Of a DNA stretch of 64,000 bases, positions 1 through 12,901 are shown piece by piece (positions within the stretch are counted from its first letter, which is position 1; each line of letters starts with the position of its first letter). The stretch spans positions 136,501-200,500 of the forward strand of contig JAKOGI010001186.1 in the NCBI GenBank assembly GCA_029747015.1, written 5' to 3'. Below the pieces are notes generated by a model. It worked only from the letters and a program-made list of their open reading frames with translations. It did no database searches and was not told where the DNA came from. The DNA is from Carnegiea gigantea (lineage: Eukaryota; Streptophyta; Magnoliopsida; Caryophyllales; Cactaceae). Both the position numbers and the translations under genes were made by a program.

Positions 1-594
1 CATTTCTGTTAAATCTTTCCCTGACTTAGCTCTTATTTCTTCCCTTTCTTCTTCACTCTCCCTTCTCCCCCCTTCTTTAGACCCTCCTGAGTCTACTTTT
101 GTAGCGTCTGAGACTTTTATGCCTGTCAATCCTTGTTTAGATTAGACTTTTGATGATAGTGACATAGAGAGATTCGGGGATCACTCTGAGGTGAAGGACT
201 TGACTTTAGGCCATCTTATGAGGTTTGTCTTTTATATATCACTTGTTTGGCCTTTCCTTGGTCATTTTCGCACCCCCTTTAGAGATGTTGGATTATATTT
301 TGATCGTTAAGACCACTCTCGATGGTTTATGCGTTTATATAGTTACATCATTGTTAGACCATTGACTAGTGCATCTGATTTTGCATATATACATCTCTCA
401 TTTGATTGGGCTGAAAGCTTTAATAAGCTTAAGAGAGTCTTGAGTTGCATTGCATTTACGTAATTTATTTGAATTACACCTTATATTTCTAACTACTTTC
501 ATTTCTACGAGGATTGTGCCTGCAAGTTTGATAAGTTGCTATGAGCATTGGTCGGTTTTGATGAGTAGTAGATTGTGAGATAAGATGGAGTGGT

Positions 595-2799
595 TGTAGC
601 ACCCCAGCCTCCAAATCTTTTCATTATCTGCTTTAATTTGTATTAAGGTAACAGAAGGTACTATGCAGCTAGGGCGTTACCGTCGTCCCTTAGGGATAAG
701 GCTATTTATGAGAACTAAGAGTGACCGGAAGGTAGCTCACAGGCCATATTACGATAACAAGCTCAAATTTAACTTATCACTGTATTATTACAATCTAAGT
801 CACACAATGTTTACTTAATCCAAAATGAATTTACATTTGATGCAACATTTATTAATAACCTAAAACAACACCTCTGTAAAATGTTTAACCAGATTAGGAA
901 AATTAACATCCGCTGCTCAGACCCACATCTTCTGGGCCCTTAGCTTCCTTAGGTTCCTACTTGATTGCTTATTGTTTCTTCTTCGCTAAAACAGTTTGAA
1001 AACACCAAAACCATACAAAATGGGCAATTACTCAATACATTATCCTTGTATAGTTAAATGGGTCCTTGCAGAAGTTAGTGAGCATGCGCGCAACGTTAAG
1101 GCTATGTTTACAAATATCTTTTGAGAAGCATTTAACTAGATAAGTGGTTAGTAATTAATTCCTTGGCCTAGATTAGTACCTTATGTCTATGAGTTACAGC
1201 CACGGCAATAAAACTGAACTATGAATTTCCCGTTTAACAGAAGGGCCCAACAATGAATTCTGTTAGCAGATACTTATGAACGATGAACATGGCTTATTAA
1301 CCAATGTACACTGAAATGGTCCTAAAGGTTCCAATGGCCGAATAAAATTTTGTTAACATTAAATAACGTAAATTTACATCTTTGAAGGGTCAAGCAATAA
1401 CATATCTGAAAAAGAATTAATGTCCCCTTTTTGGTTTCTTTTTACACAAGTCGATTCAAATCCTGAATTCAGGATCATTTATTTAAGTAAGTCTTTAGTT
1501 CTTAACATTAATATGTTTTTAATTATTACAATTAACAAGAAATGATTAATGTTACGAGCTCTGACTTGGAAAGGCCTTATGGTTCTTTTTTTCTTTGTGT
1601 TAGTTTACGAAGAATAATGCCAAATCCAACTTAGTTCGGGCATTACTAACCACCCTTAGATACTTGATTAACTTGACTAAACCTCATTTATATAGATTTT
1701 CGAGAAATCATAATTTTTAATCTCTTCTCTTTTCTACTTACTTGTACCAATTTTGACTCCATGGCCTCCAATCATCTAAAATCTATCAATTCCATTCCCT
1801 CCTCATCGAAACAATCTAACTCTAGTATTTTTCAAACAATTTAAATCCAACTCCATTCAAACAACTAATTCCAACACCATTCAAATAGTATAGATCCAAC
1901 CTCATTCTACAAATTAACTCCAACATTATTCAAATAATGTATATCTAACTTCATTCACATTATTACCCAACTTGCTTAATTTATTAGCACAAATAAAACA
2001 TTATTCAAATAACCTAAATCCATACAATTCCATTTCAACATCATTTAAACAACCTAAATCACAACCTAAGTCCACACAACTCCATTTTAACATTATTCAA
2101 ACAACCTAAATCCATAAAATTCCATTTCAATATCATTTAAACAAATTAAATCCATAAAATTCCAACAAATCTATGAGCTTGAACCCCATAAAAATGGAGG
2201 AGGAGTGGTTTGAATTTTACCTTGGTGGCTACTGAGTGAGGGTGATGGTGGCTGTAATGGTGGAGGTAAGCGGCGGTGGTGGCCGGCTGGTTTAGGGAGA
2301 GAGAAGCAGAGACAGTGGGCAGAGGATAGGGGTCGTGGTCCTGCTCTCGGCCTCCCAGACTCCTACTGCTCTCCTCTTTTTTTTTTTTGCTTTATCTTTC
2401 CTTGCTTTTTCAATCCTTTGCTGAGTAGCTAAGTCAAATTATCAGGACACTTGGCTTTTAGAATCACGTACCTAGTGTCATTCTACTTTCCTGGCATTTG
2501 GTTTCCCCCCATTGGTCATCCTTATTCTTAATTATTAAGAATGTTTTTTTTTTGGTTCGGTAATTTTTTTGGTATGACTCGGACACATCGTAATTTATTT
2601 TATTTCCTTAACCTAATATATTCGTACTATTATTTATCATTTTACAACTGTAGGAAGATTCTGTATTGTCACATATTTATAACACATGGAAGGTTTCACA
2701 AAGAAAATTGTGTAGCTCACTACTCCGAATAACTATAATTATGTGCATAATGTCAGATTTGGAATTAATTTAAGCATAATTAACTATTGGAGAATTACA
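595..2799. mobile_element. solo LTR, 2205 bp, with 5-bp target-site duplication
   Basis: The segment starts TGTAGCACCCC and ends GAATTACA, so the outer four bases (TGTA/TACA) are an inverted repeat. It is flanked on both sides by GTGGT (590-594 and 2800-2804). It interrupts sequence that is continuous in the sister element at about 23965-23985. It contains no internal coding region, primer site or second LTR, so it is the product of LTR-LTR recombination. The TGTAGCACCCC start and the nearby 'gcgttaccg' resemble LTRs of Tekay/Del-type chromoviruses; that lineage call is weak. The short open frame at 2541-2732 lies inside it and looks fortuitous. Confidence 0.85.
1838..2165. repeat. diverged ~40-bp tandem repeats inside the solo LTR
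   Basis: A unit near 40 bp, built as 'aacctaaatccat' followed by 'attccatttcaacatcattt', recurs at about 2012, 2063, 2103 and 2143. More degenerate copies built on 'ccaacaccattcaaa' extend left to about 1838. All lie on one strand, are A/C-rich and nearly lack G. Confidence 0.6.
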
Positions 2800-3129
2800 G
2801 TGGTTGATGCTCCATAGACCTCCTCGACATCATACGAGTGAGACGTTAGTTTAAGTACAATTAGTACCCAACCCAGTATGATAGTTCCACCCCTTCCCTC
2901 TTCTCCTTTTTCATTTTTTTTCCCTTTATTTTTGTACACAGTTGTGGATATTTAGGACTATGATTGTATGTGGGTGTAATCTTGAAGAGAAATTTGGGAT
3001 TTGTTGAGCCTAGTTGGCTGTGATCACCTTTGGTTGTGTTGTGCACTTTGTAATTGGTGGTGTATTTTATTTTGTAAATACTTGTTAGTTGTGGATATAT
3101 GGGATTGTGAATAGTTGTGGATATCTAGG

Positions 3130-3735
3130 ATTTTTTTAATATACTTTAGTTGTGTGTTTTGTTTCCTTGGTTTTATGAGTTTTGTTTTTCTTTGGTTTTG
3201 TTTTTGGTCAATATTTTCTGTTTTGTTTTCTAGTTGGTGTTTTAGTGGCTTTGTTTTGGTTTTGTATTTTGTTTTTCTTTTCTTTTGAGTTTTCTTTTGT
3301 TTCAGTTTTACTTTTCTTTTGTCTTTTATGTGGTGGTTCCTTGTTTATGCTAAGTATTTTTTTTTTTTAGGGTGTTTTAGTTGTGTTTTGCATATTGGTG
3401 GTTTGTTTTTGTAAATATGTGATTAGTGCTTTCTTTTTGTTATACTGGTTGTATATTTTGTTTTTCAAATTTTGTGTCTTGTTTTGTTTAAGGTTCCTTT
3501 TTTTTTTTTAGTTTTGTATTTAGTAACTCCTTAGTTTTGGTTTTGTTTTTATGTTGGTCATTATGTGTGTTTTGGTCTTGTTTTAGTTTTGGTTTGTTTT
3601 GGTTTTGGGTTTGTTTTGTTTTAGAGGTGGTTTTTGTTTTGCTTTCTTGTGATTTTGATTTTGGTTTTGCTTTTGATTTTGGTGGCGTCCCAGTTTGTAT
3701 ATACTTGTGGCTTTATATTGATTTTACAGTTGTAT
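3130..3735 (+). repeat. GT-rich strand-asymmetric low-complexity block
   Basis: About 600 bp of almost only T and G on the + strand, with runs such as 'tttggttttgtttttgg'. The same block occurs at the same place in the sister element (24280-24830). Open frames here (3182-3370, 3537-3737) read as Phe/Leu/Val/Trp/Cys strings because of base composition. I do not regard them as genes. Confidence 0.7.
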
Positions 3736-3789
3736 AGCTCATGTGATTGCTTTTTAGCGCTTTAGTTCTCATAATGAGGACATTGTGGA

Positions 3790-3815
3790 GTTTTGGTATG
3801 GGGGTAAGGTGCCTA
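3790..3815 (+). promoter_or_regulatory. internal polypurine-tract-like motif
   Basis: After 'aatgaggacattgtggag' comes 'ttttggtatgggggtaa', closely resembling the true polypurine tract at 4899-4924 ('gacgagcaaaatct' then 'tggtgtgggggtg'). The sister element has the matching motif at 24854-24890. Whether it primes plus-strand synthesis is inference. Confidence 0.4.
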
Positions 3816-4898
3816 TTTGTACTTATTTTTCAAAAATTTTGAAAAATTCAAAAAGATTTTTTTTTTTCTTTAGGATTTTGTGTGCTTTCTTTGGCAATTG
3901 TGATCCCATGTAATTAGGTCATTAAGTTATATGTAAACAGAGTTTGCATGATGAGATGTCTAGTTGAGGTTGTAGATTCGAGTTTTCATAATAACCACGT
4001 CTCATATGTGTGATTGTGTTCTACCTTGCTCACTTTGTCATCAATTCTTTGGGGTCTTGTCGTTAAGTTGGCATGTGAATTTTTTGTTTGTCGAAGCTGC
4101 CTTTTAAGTTTTCTCAAAAAATGCAAAAAGGAGAAGGAAAAAAAAATCATAAAAAAGTGAATAAGAACCTAGGCACTAATGTTCATAACCACTATCTTTA
4201 TTTCATATCCTTAATTGGATTAAACATGTCCTGTTTTACGTGATTACACATTTGTTTGGGCAATAAAATAAGTGCTTTGTACATTTGAATAAAACCCCTT
4301 TTTAGGGAAGACCCGGATATTTGTAAGTCAAGTGGGATTAGGGTGTGTGTTATCAGTCTTGGAAAAAAGAAAAGAAAAAAATGGAAAAAAAAAGGAGCAA
4401 AGAAGGCAATTAGGCGAAAAAACGGGGATCATGCCAATGTTAGCAACTTGATTCATAAGGATTAATACACATTTGCACATGTACCAAGGTGTACATATCA
4501 TCACATATTGTGTGTGGGGTGAAAAATAAAAGTCAGGGTGCTTCTTGTAACTAAATTATCTTCTGATTGTACATTCCTTTTGTATATTATTTGGTGATTT
4601 GGCTACTGGGGTGTTGCAATTGCCTAAGTCATGTGCATAATTTTCCCATTATTTGTATATATGTTTATATTTTGAAAAAAAAACCAAAAATATTTTCCTT
4701 TGTTTTTGAAAAGATTTTTGTGGGTATTTCACTTGAAAACCGTTATGAGACCTCACTCATTCACTTAGAAAATCGAGGGGTTTAAAGGGCATATTGCATA
4801 TCTTAAATGCAACCGTGATTTCTACAAAAGTGAGTTAGAGTTTTCTTTTTCTTATCTTCCTTTTCTTTCTCGGTAGTTTAGTTGTTTTACCTGATGAC

Positions 4899-4924
4899 GA
4901 GCAAAATCTTGGTGTGGGGGTGTT
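4899..4924 (+). promoter_or_regulatory. polypurine tract (PPT)
   Basis: The sequence 'tcttggtgtgggggtgtt' lies directly before the LTR start TGTTTGTACC at 4925. The sister element has 'tcttggtgtgggggtatt' directly before its 3' LTR at 25766. Position and purine richness fit plus-strand priming. Confidence 0.7.
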
Positions 4925-5310
4925 TGTTTGTACCTGAAATATGATATTTTTACAATATTTTTATACTTGATTTATGCTCAAAAGAACTATTTTATTTAGA
5001 TTTTCATTTGATTTTACTTGATTTTGTAGGTGTTTGAAAAATTCAGAAAAATATGTAAAAGATGAAGAAAAAAGCTGAAATGGAAGAATTGGCCAAGAAC
5101 CCAACCACGCACCTCAACCCATTCTCTATTCGAACACAAAAGCAACAAACAAACAAAAAAAATTTAATTAAACAAAATCCTAATTCCTACCCAACCCCAC
5201 CCACGCTCATCTTATGTGACCTAGCCCCCTTTTATTCCTCCCTCTCTCTTTTCTCTCGGGTCTAGCTCACTAGAGACCCTAACATTCCCACCGTCTCAGC
5301 ACTCATCTCG

Positions 5311-5359
<49 letters not shown>

Positions 5360-6598
5360 GCATATACCACCATCGACACCACCGTCACCACAATCATCCT
5401 CATCCACTTCACCATCTTCATCCACCATGGCCACTCCAAGCGCCAGCTCACTGCCAGCACAACACTTATCTTCACCGTCCACATCATGAACGCAATCAAG
5501 TGCTGAGATCGACTTGGGGAGCATTTAAATTGAAGAATCAGTGGCACTAGGTGAGGTAATCTAGGTTTTAATTTTAGGGTTTTAGCTAGTTTTAATTGAA
5601 GTTTTTAGTTTTTAGTTTTCAGTTTCAGTTTCAATTTCAAATGTTAAGTTTAGTGATTTAGGGTTTGATTTCGTTCATATTTTGAGTATTCGATCTATTT
5701 GTAGCTTGCAATTTCACCTAATTGTGCTTTGTTTTATTATTCTTTGATGATTTCTAGCTTGATACTGAACAAATTTGGGACTTTATTGAGAATTTACTCT
5801 TCCCTATTTATGTGGTTGTTCTGTTCTGTTCTGATTTGTTTGGGACCTACATTAATGGAGGCCAGTTTAAAACTTAGTTGAGCTACAACCTAGGATGCTT
5901 AGTTCAATTGTTCTTTGCTCTTATTTTCTGTTTCAGCTTTGTTTCAATTCCCTTATTCTGATTTGATGGTTTTTCGATCTCCTTGTTCTGGGGTTGAAAC
6001 TCTTTCTGAGAGCTAGTTATTTCTTGAGATTAAAGTGATAAATTGGGTGTTGTTAGTTGGAGGTCATGTCTGAGCAGAGCCCAGAGGCTATGACGTCTTG
6101 TAACTCTTCTCTATCTTTGTCTTCTTTCCCCTGTTTCTTCCTTAGAATGGTAGATTATTACTGTGTTCTTTTCTTATTTCTAGTATGAATTCTACTGTTA
6201 TATCCATCCCTTATTTCCATGACTTTTTTCATTTTGGGGTTGATTTCGGTTAGTTTATTTACTAACACATTATGTTGGTTTCATTTTGGTTGATTATGGT
6301 TTCATTTAGGTTTGGCAAGTTTAATGGATTTATAGGTATTGGTTCATTTTGGTGAGTTTCATTTGGTTGATAATCTTAGACATCATGGGCATGAGATAAA
6401 ATTACTTTAGCTTATCTTGATTATTTTAGTCCTTATATGTTTGATTCTTGATTAGTTTAGGCTATTATGATAGTCTAGCTTTATTTTGTGACCTAATTTT
6501 CATCCTCATCCCTAAGGAGACGACCCTTAGGTACTATGACGAAAGTCATACACTTGTGGCTCTTTACTGTAGACCCAAAATTATCGTTCGCCTATGCA
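4925..6598 (+). mobile_element. 3' LTR of the split Athila-type element (copy 1)
   Basis: It starts TGTTTGTACC immediately after the PPT and aligns through its length with the LTRs at 20012-21887 and 25766-27615. Shared landmarks are the 'ttttacttgattttgtagg' segment, the CT microsatellite and the 'agacgaccc' to 'gtcatacacttg' end region. The right end is placed at the CA of 'cctatgca' (6598) with limited certainty, because the TSD partner lies outside the window. Confidence 0.7.
5313..5357. repeat. (CT)n microsatellite inside the LTR
   Basis: A run of about 22 CT repeats. The same LTR position carries a somewhat shorter run at about 20424-20456 and a short one near 26180-26195, so the tract has expanded or contracted independently in each LTR. 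Confidence 0.9.
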
Positions 6599-7299
6599 TG
6601 TGATAATTTGGGTAACTAAATTTTATGAAGGGTTTGAGAACTAGAATAACCTATTAGTATGGGAAATCACAACAAACTCTAACAAAAAAATAATGCTGAC
6701 TTAAAAACAAACTAGTACTAGTTCATAGTCAAGGAATTACATATGTATGATGATACCTTGGTGACTTAGCTTTCAATAGGCCTTGGAATTGCTTAAATCC
6801 AATATGTATAGGAATATATATGACCATGTTATTGAAAATGTGTACCGCGTATATACATTATTCAGGGTTCCATATTTAGGTCTCTATAGTACATTGAGAT
6901 TAGAAGTGAAAGACATACAGCCTCTAAGTAGACCTTGAAAATCTATCTCATTTTAGGTATAATTCTCAGGAAGAAGGCAAGTTAGATTATAGGAATGAAG
7001 GTTTGATTTTTTATTTTGTATTCTTATCTTAAGACTAAGAATGGTATTAGTACGTAGATAATGGCTACTCAAAGCGTATGACTAGGAAGTTGTCACTCTT
7101 CACATAACTACAATTGAAGGATAAAGGGAAAATTCACATTTAGAAACAAAAGCAAAGGAAAATAATCAGATGTAAAAATTTGATAAAACCCTCTCAAGCT
7201 ACCTTGAAAATATAGATATATTGATGGTATGAGGTTCTTCTTCCTTAATATGTTCCAAATGCTCCATGAAGGAAGCAAAGTAACACATACTAGATCAAA
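6599..7299. other. no gene seen; probable 3' part of the copia remnant
   Basis: AT-rich sequence between the Athila-type LTR and the copia RNase H remnant. On the minus strand it follows RNase H, so a copia 3' end and LTR would be expected here. I could not find a TG/CA-bounded LTR with a partner elsewhere. Confidence 0.3.
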
Positions 7300-10180
7300 A
7301 TGTGAATTTCCAACTATTGACACTAGTCACCCTACCAGAAATGAAATTGATATATATTTAATGACAACCTCCTTTGCCTTTGTGGCGACAAGCCACATAC
7401 TCTGCCTCCATAGTCAACATTGTTGTGTAGTTTTGCTTCTTACTACACCATGAAATGTTTCCCCCACTCAGGGGGAAAACAAATGCTTAGGTTCAGCTAG
7501 ATTTATCTGGATCACCACCTCAATCAACACCTAATAATTCTCATCCTTAGGTCTCCACCCTTACAGTAAAAGACTAGGCCAATAGTACCATTAAGGTAGC
7601 GAATTATTCTCTTGACAGCTTGCTAGTGAGCAGGTCCTGGATTATTTTAATAAGGACTTATCAACCCAACTGCAAAGTAGATGTTAGGCTGTGTACATAA
7701 CACAACATACATTAAGCTTTATATAGCATTAGTGTCGGTGACATTACCTATTCTCTCTTTTTCATCATTTGTTTTAAGGCATTAGTCAAGACTTAAGGCG
7801 AAACTCTTCTCAACTGAAGTGTATATACCCTTCTCAATTGAAGTGTCTTTGGGCTTGAAATTATACATTCGAAAACACCCTAAGACCTTTTTAATGTATG
7901 CTTCCTAGCACATACCCAGGAGCTTCTTAAGATGGTTTTTGATTATTTCCATGTCTAGGAAGCACCCAGCTTCACTCATGTCCTTCATCTTAAAGGTACA
8001 TAGGGCAACAAGTTCTTAGTAGCTTCAATTATCTCCGAGTTGGTCCTAATCAAAAGTATGTTATCAATAACTAGGGTAAGAAACATAATCCCCCAGTTGT
8101 TTTCTTAACATACACACCATAGTTCGCTGAAACCATGGATAAGCCAAATGAAGTAATAATGGAGTCTAAATACAAAGATTTGGAAGATTTCTTAAGCCCA
8201 TAGATAGACCTTGTAAGATGACGTACCTTGTCATCTCAACCTTTTGATACAAAACTAATGGGTTAGTCTATATAAATCTCTTTCTTAAGGTTACTATTGA
8301 GAAATGTAGTCTTTATGCCTATTTGGTACAACTCTAAGTCAAAATGGGCAACCAGGGCTAGGAGGAGGGCAAATAGAGGCAAATCTTACCACTGGAGAAA
8401 AGTATATCCATAGTATATACCCTCAATTTGGTTAAATCCTTTGGCAACTAGACATGCCTTGAACTTGTTAATTAATCCATTTGTTCAACGTTTCATTTTG
8501 AAAACCCACTTGTTTTCTAATAGAATTACGTTGAAGTGAAAGATCAATGAGTTCCTAAACCTTGTTTCTTGCCTCATCCCTTATAGTGTCCATCCACTAT
8601 TTGTGATTTGTTGAATCAACCACCTCTTGAAAAGAGCTAGGCTACTATACTTCCACGGGAGTGCATATGAATATTTCTTCTTTAATCTAGAAGTATCACC
8701 ACGAAATTCTTCCTCATTCACTCATCTGGATTCACGGCCTTTTATTATTGGTTTGTCTAGATGAGGAATCCTTCTCCCCATCTCTAAGAGGTGTGGCACC
8801 CTTGGTATGTGGAGAATCACTACCATTATTCTTTTGAGGTTTGGGACTATGAATATATGGACTAATTGTATGTTCAGGATCGAGAGATTGATGACAAATC
8901 TCATTCTTTGGTTGATTCTCCTCATGAGTTGTAGATTAAGGACAAACCTTCTTCTCCCAAGCAAACAAATCACCCTCGTTCCTGTCAGATAGGAGAGGTA
9001 TACCATCCATAATGACTTTGATCTGAATTCAAGCCCTCCCCTTCACCAAGAGATGGTTGAAGGACTTACTGCAACTCATACAGTTTGAGGTTCTTTTTGA
9101 TTTCACATAAGCTTTAGAACTCATCATTAAGAAAATTGCCATTGCAGAAATCAATTTTCATTATGCCACAATTAGGTTGTTTCTCGTACATCACGTACCC
9201 TTTGGAATGTTTGGAATACCTTACGAACACTATCTTAGTAGCTCCTGGACCAAGTTTCCCATGTTTATAGTTGGGTTATACACATAGCCAGTAGAAACCC
9301 ATGGATGTAAGTGATCTAAGTATAGCTTTTTACCATGCCATAACTCATATAGAGTAGTAGATACACTCTTGCTTAGCACACGGTTAAGGATACAAGTTGT
9401 TGTCAGCAAGGCATCCCCCAAAAACTAATTAGAAGGTTAGCATGCGTTATTAATGACCTAACCATGTCAAGAAATATCTGATTCCTATGCTCTACAATAG
9501 CGTTTAGTTATAGAGTGTGTGGAATTGTTAGTTGTCTTTATATACCTTTTCACTTACAAAACTCTTTGACGATGTTAGAGATATATTCACAACCTCAACC
9601 AGCTCAAAGAGTGTTAACTTTTCATTCAAATTGAGTCTTTACTTCCACTACAAAGGGTTTGAACACATCAAGTGCCTCATGGTAGTGAGATAGTAGGTAC
9701 ACATAAATATATCGTGAATAATCATCTATAAGGGTAGTGAAATATGTAACCTTATGATGTGCTTTCACATTCTTTGACCCGTAAATGTTAGAACGGCTTA
9801 TCGCTAAGGGACTTGATGCCCTCAAAGCCTCACAAAAAGGCTTTATGGTTGCTTTGCTAGCTAGACATGATTCATATTTGAGGAACTTAACCTTAGTGAG
9901 TCAATCTAAAAGACCCTCTTTGGCTACCATATTCTGCCTATCTTGACTAACAAAGCCAAGCTGAGCATGCCACTAAATAGACTCAAAATTAGAGTCAAAA
10001 TATAAGACAAAAACAAAAGATGTATTACTATAAATATCATCCAAATCCAAAACAATGAAATCATTTTTCATTATAGCATACCAATGGTGAAATTGTTATT
10101 ATACTAAATGTTTAATTCATGAGGACAAAATCTAAAAGTGAAACCTAATCTTAGTAAGTAAGGAGACAAAAGATGTCAGG
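7300..10180 (-). pseudogene. Ty1/copia-type pol remnant (integrase, RT, RNase H)
   Basis: Read on the minus strand from right to left, copia pol domains appear in the correct order. About 9990-9900 reads WHARLG then a decayed integrase zinc-finger region. About 9830-9620 is an integrase core with IDDYSRYIYVYLL. About 9420-9230 reads LNRV, ELWHGKK and DHLHPW, a typical copia integrase C-terminal side. About 8560-7460 is reverse transcriptase, where the usual YVDD is replaced by VIDN (8060-8071). RNase H carries TMEAEYVA (7391-7414). Stops and frameshifts break it into pieces shorter than 100 codons. The gag side should lie at higher coordinates and is displaced by later insertions. It is dead; the exact copia lineage is not assigned. 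Confidence 0.75.
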
Positions 10181-10199
10181 GAACGGTGCACCCTTGGGC

Positions 10200-11352
10200 G
10201 TAGAGAGCATTATAAGGAAGCAACGTATTTCTTTCACGGAGTTTGAGATGATGTGGCCCACATATAGTACTTTACACAGTGACCTAGTGGTTTATTTAGA
10301 TAAAGAAAAAATAGTTTGTAATAGGAAAAAGGGCAAGAAATATTAGCATTAGTGTGTTATAATGAAGACGTTGTAGCAATAGACTAAATTAATGGATAGG
10401 GAAGAAATGGAAAATTTAAAAGAGGGTGGAAATGTAATTTTGCCGTTTTTAAGTTAGATTTTAACAGTTACATATGCTCATTAAAATACGAAAAATTGAC
10501 TCATTTATTGGGCAAAATATCATTTTTTGCATAAAAAAATATATTAAAAAAAATTAGCCTAAGCCAAATGAGTTGACCTTAATCCTATCAGGTTCGACTC
10601 AAACGGGATTGGGTCCTAAAATCTTGTCCAAGACCATAACCTTTTTGGATAGTTCGAGGTTAGATTATTTGATCAGGTCAATTTTTGTCAAGACTAATAA
10701 CAATATCTATTCTTTTTACCTTTAATTGAATTACTAGGTTTTGTTAACTAATCAACCCAAAATCCTCAGGTTGGGCCTGAACCATAACATAGATAGTTTA
10801 ACATTCACTTAATCCCCTTTAAGAAAAACTCAAAATTACTCATTCATATCAAGATTCTTATATTTAAGCATTACCTAATTTAAAGGGTCTTCAAGTTGGG
10901 AGGAGACCTCAACTATCATTGACTAGCTCAACTATGACAACCCATTACCCATTCGTCCAACTATGAAGGTTCATTCATTAATTTACTTCCCATCTTCAAA
11001 ACTCAATACTCCTATTTCATCCTGTCGACCCAAGTATCATATAATTTCTTCTCTAATTGCCTTGCAAGTAAACTTGCAATATATAGATATAATAATTTCA
11101 ATTTATATTCAATAAAATAACTTCAATTTTATTAGTAACATGATCATTCTTGGCACTCTCCTATTCCCTTGTAGACTAATTTTAGCATAAACAACCAAAT
11201 AGTCATACCACATTGCTTAAAATCCAAGCTTGATCTGGTTAAGGGAGTAAAGCTTGTACTTCCGAGGGAAAAGCCAGCAAAGGGATCTATGGACGTGGTG
11301 GGCGGTCGTTATGGCGTTGACTGGAAGCTATCACTAGTAGACTGGGGCAGCG
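10200..11352. other. unassigned spacer, LTR-like in composition, left half
   Basis: No coding region is recognised. With 18973-19640 it forms about 1.8 kb that was continuous before the chromovirus inserted. AT-rich ends around a GC-richer centre full of GGTGG/GGCGG-type words recall the build of the solo LTR at 595-2799. I searched for a TG...CA pair with matching 5-bp flanks around 10140-10500 and 19380-19690 and found none, so I leave it unassigned. Confidence 0.3.
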
Positions 11353-11357
11353 ATTGT

Positions 11358-12901
11358 TGATGTAAGTCCAAGGGAAGGATAGCAACCCAAGTAAACTCAC
11401 GTCAAAGGAGGCTAGAAAACAAGCAAACTCTCACGGCCAGGGGTGGCACGGCCGTGCTTGATGGCACGGGGTGCCCGTGCCAATTCACTGCCGAGCTTGC
11501 CTAGGTAAGTCCCTTTCCACGGTTTGAGATGGCTTTGAAGGTTAAAGGAAGTTCGATGCAATCAGCTAAGTCAAGGCTTGATTTTGTGTGGAAAAGAGGA
11601 ATCAAAGGAGTAAAGGAAGTGAGGGAAGTAAAGGAGGATAAAAAGACACTAAGAAGAACAAAGGTAATTCATGGTTTAAGAGGAGTGAAACCAAGAACTA
11701 GTTTGTGAACTTCAAGAGTGTTTAATGAAACTTGGATAGTTCTAAGCTAGATGATTAGATAAGATACACCACTAATCATTTAGCTTAGGGCCCTCAATCT
11801 TGGATTAGGATAAGATTCACCACCTAACCAAAGATTGAGACTCACTTGATCACCACCTTAATCGGCCACAATTAAGGATAAGCAAGTTAAGTGTTTAGGA
11901 AATCACAAGACACAAAGTCTTTTCTTCTACTGAAAATTCAACTCTATTCCTTCAAAATGAACATACAAGGCTTTATATGACCTTGAGAGTACACAAATGA
12001 GCTTTCCTTCCAAGGGAGGAAAGTCATTAAACTTGCTAATCACTTCCTAACACACGGTTTACTCTAATACAAACCAAAAGCTGAAAGCTTACTTTACAAA
12101 GCACTTAAATTATCTTCCTAAACCTTTCCTATGCATTAAGGAATGTAGATGACTCATTTTCCCAGCTAGGAAGGTAAGAGTGCATGGCTAGCCACCTCAA
12201 AAGGACTGAAGAATGCATGTGTGCCATGTCATGCTTGAGTGGTCGAATGAGGGCTTGCAAAATGGTGATGTTTTACTTGCTCCACGTGTCTCTCTCTCAA
12301 GTAGCTGAGTGGTACTTGATCAAGCAGCTCAAAATGACCTGCTTGGCAGCCTTCCACCTTAAGCAAACCCCTTGAAGGAGGAAAACCACCAAGCTAAGCA
12401 ACCGGGTGTCAAGCAGCCAGTTTCTGCCTCCACTTGCAACGCATGTTTGACACCTCAAATGATGACTATTTGCTACGTTTCTTACATGGTTGGAAACCTC
12501 AAGATGTCTAGTTTACCCTCCATTTGGAATCGTAGCATTTGGACGTCATTTGCCCCCTGAACAAACCAGAAAACCAAAACCGTGCATTTTGCAGTGCAAT
12601 CCGGACAGGTTCAAGAGATGAACTGTTTTAAGTAACCAAATGAATTCCAAATGATATGAAACCAATTGGACTTAAAAGTTAACATCCTGAACTTGATAAT
12701 CATCCAAAAAACGGACACCAAAATATGCTTTAGGCCGATGTAATAAGATAGCAAAAACCGGGTAAAAATCTGGATGAGAACCCGGGTGTATCACCTTGTG
12801 TGTTTGCCATCAAGTGACTCATGGCCGTGACTTTGGAGTTGTTTTCTTGATTATTTTGGACCAACGAAACGTTATTAGACCTTGAGGATGGACCTCCATC
12901 A
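11358..12901 (-). mobile_element. 3' LTR of the chromovirus
   Basis: On the minus strand it runs from TGATGGAGGTCC (at 12901) to CTTACATCA (at 11358). It is the same length as the partner at 17424-18967. Small differences include 'ctgccgagc' versus 'ctgcctagc', 'cttgatcacc' versus 'cttggtcacc' and 'gtggtactt' versus 'gtggtgctt'. Its first 172 bases also encode the end of the pol frame. Confidence 0.95.

Larger units (their letters stand above)
1..6598 (+). mobile_element. 3' part of a non-autonomous Athila-type LTR retrotransposon (copy 1), split by a solo LTR
   Basis: This is the second copy of the family seen complete at 20012-27615. Positions 1-589 align with the end of that element's internal ORF: both encode a stretch in which FDWA is followed by a conserved leucine/phenylalanine-rich region. 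Positions 2806-4924 align with its 3' untranslated part: 'ctccatagacctc', the GT-rich block, two polypurine-like motifs and the segment 'cgaggggtttaaagg'. Its 3' LTR is 4925-6598. The 5' LTR and coding start lie left of the window. A solo LTR at 595-2799 interrupts it. No intact ORF remains. Family membership is inferred from similarity to the complete copy, whose primer site matches tRNA-Asp. Confidence 0.8.
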
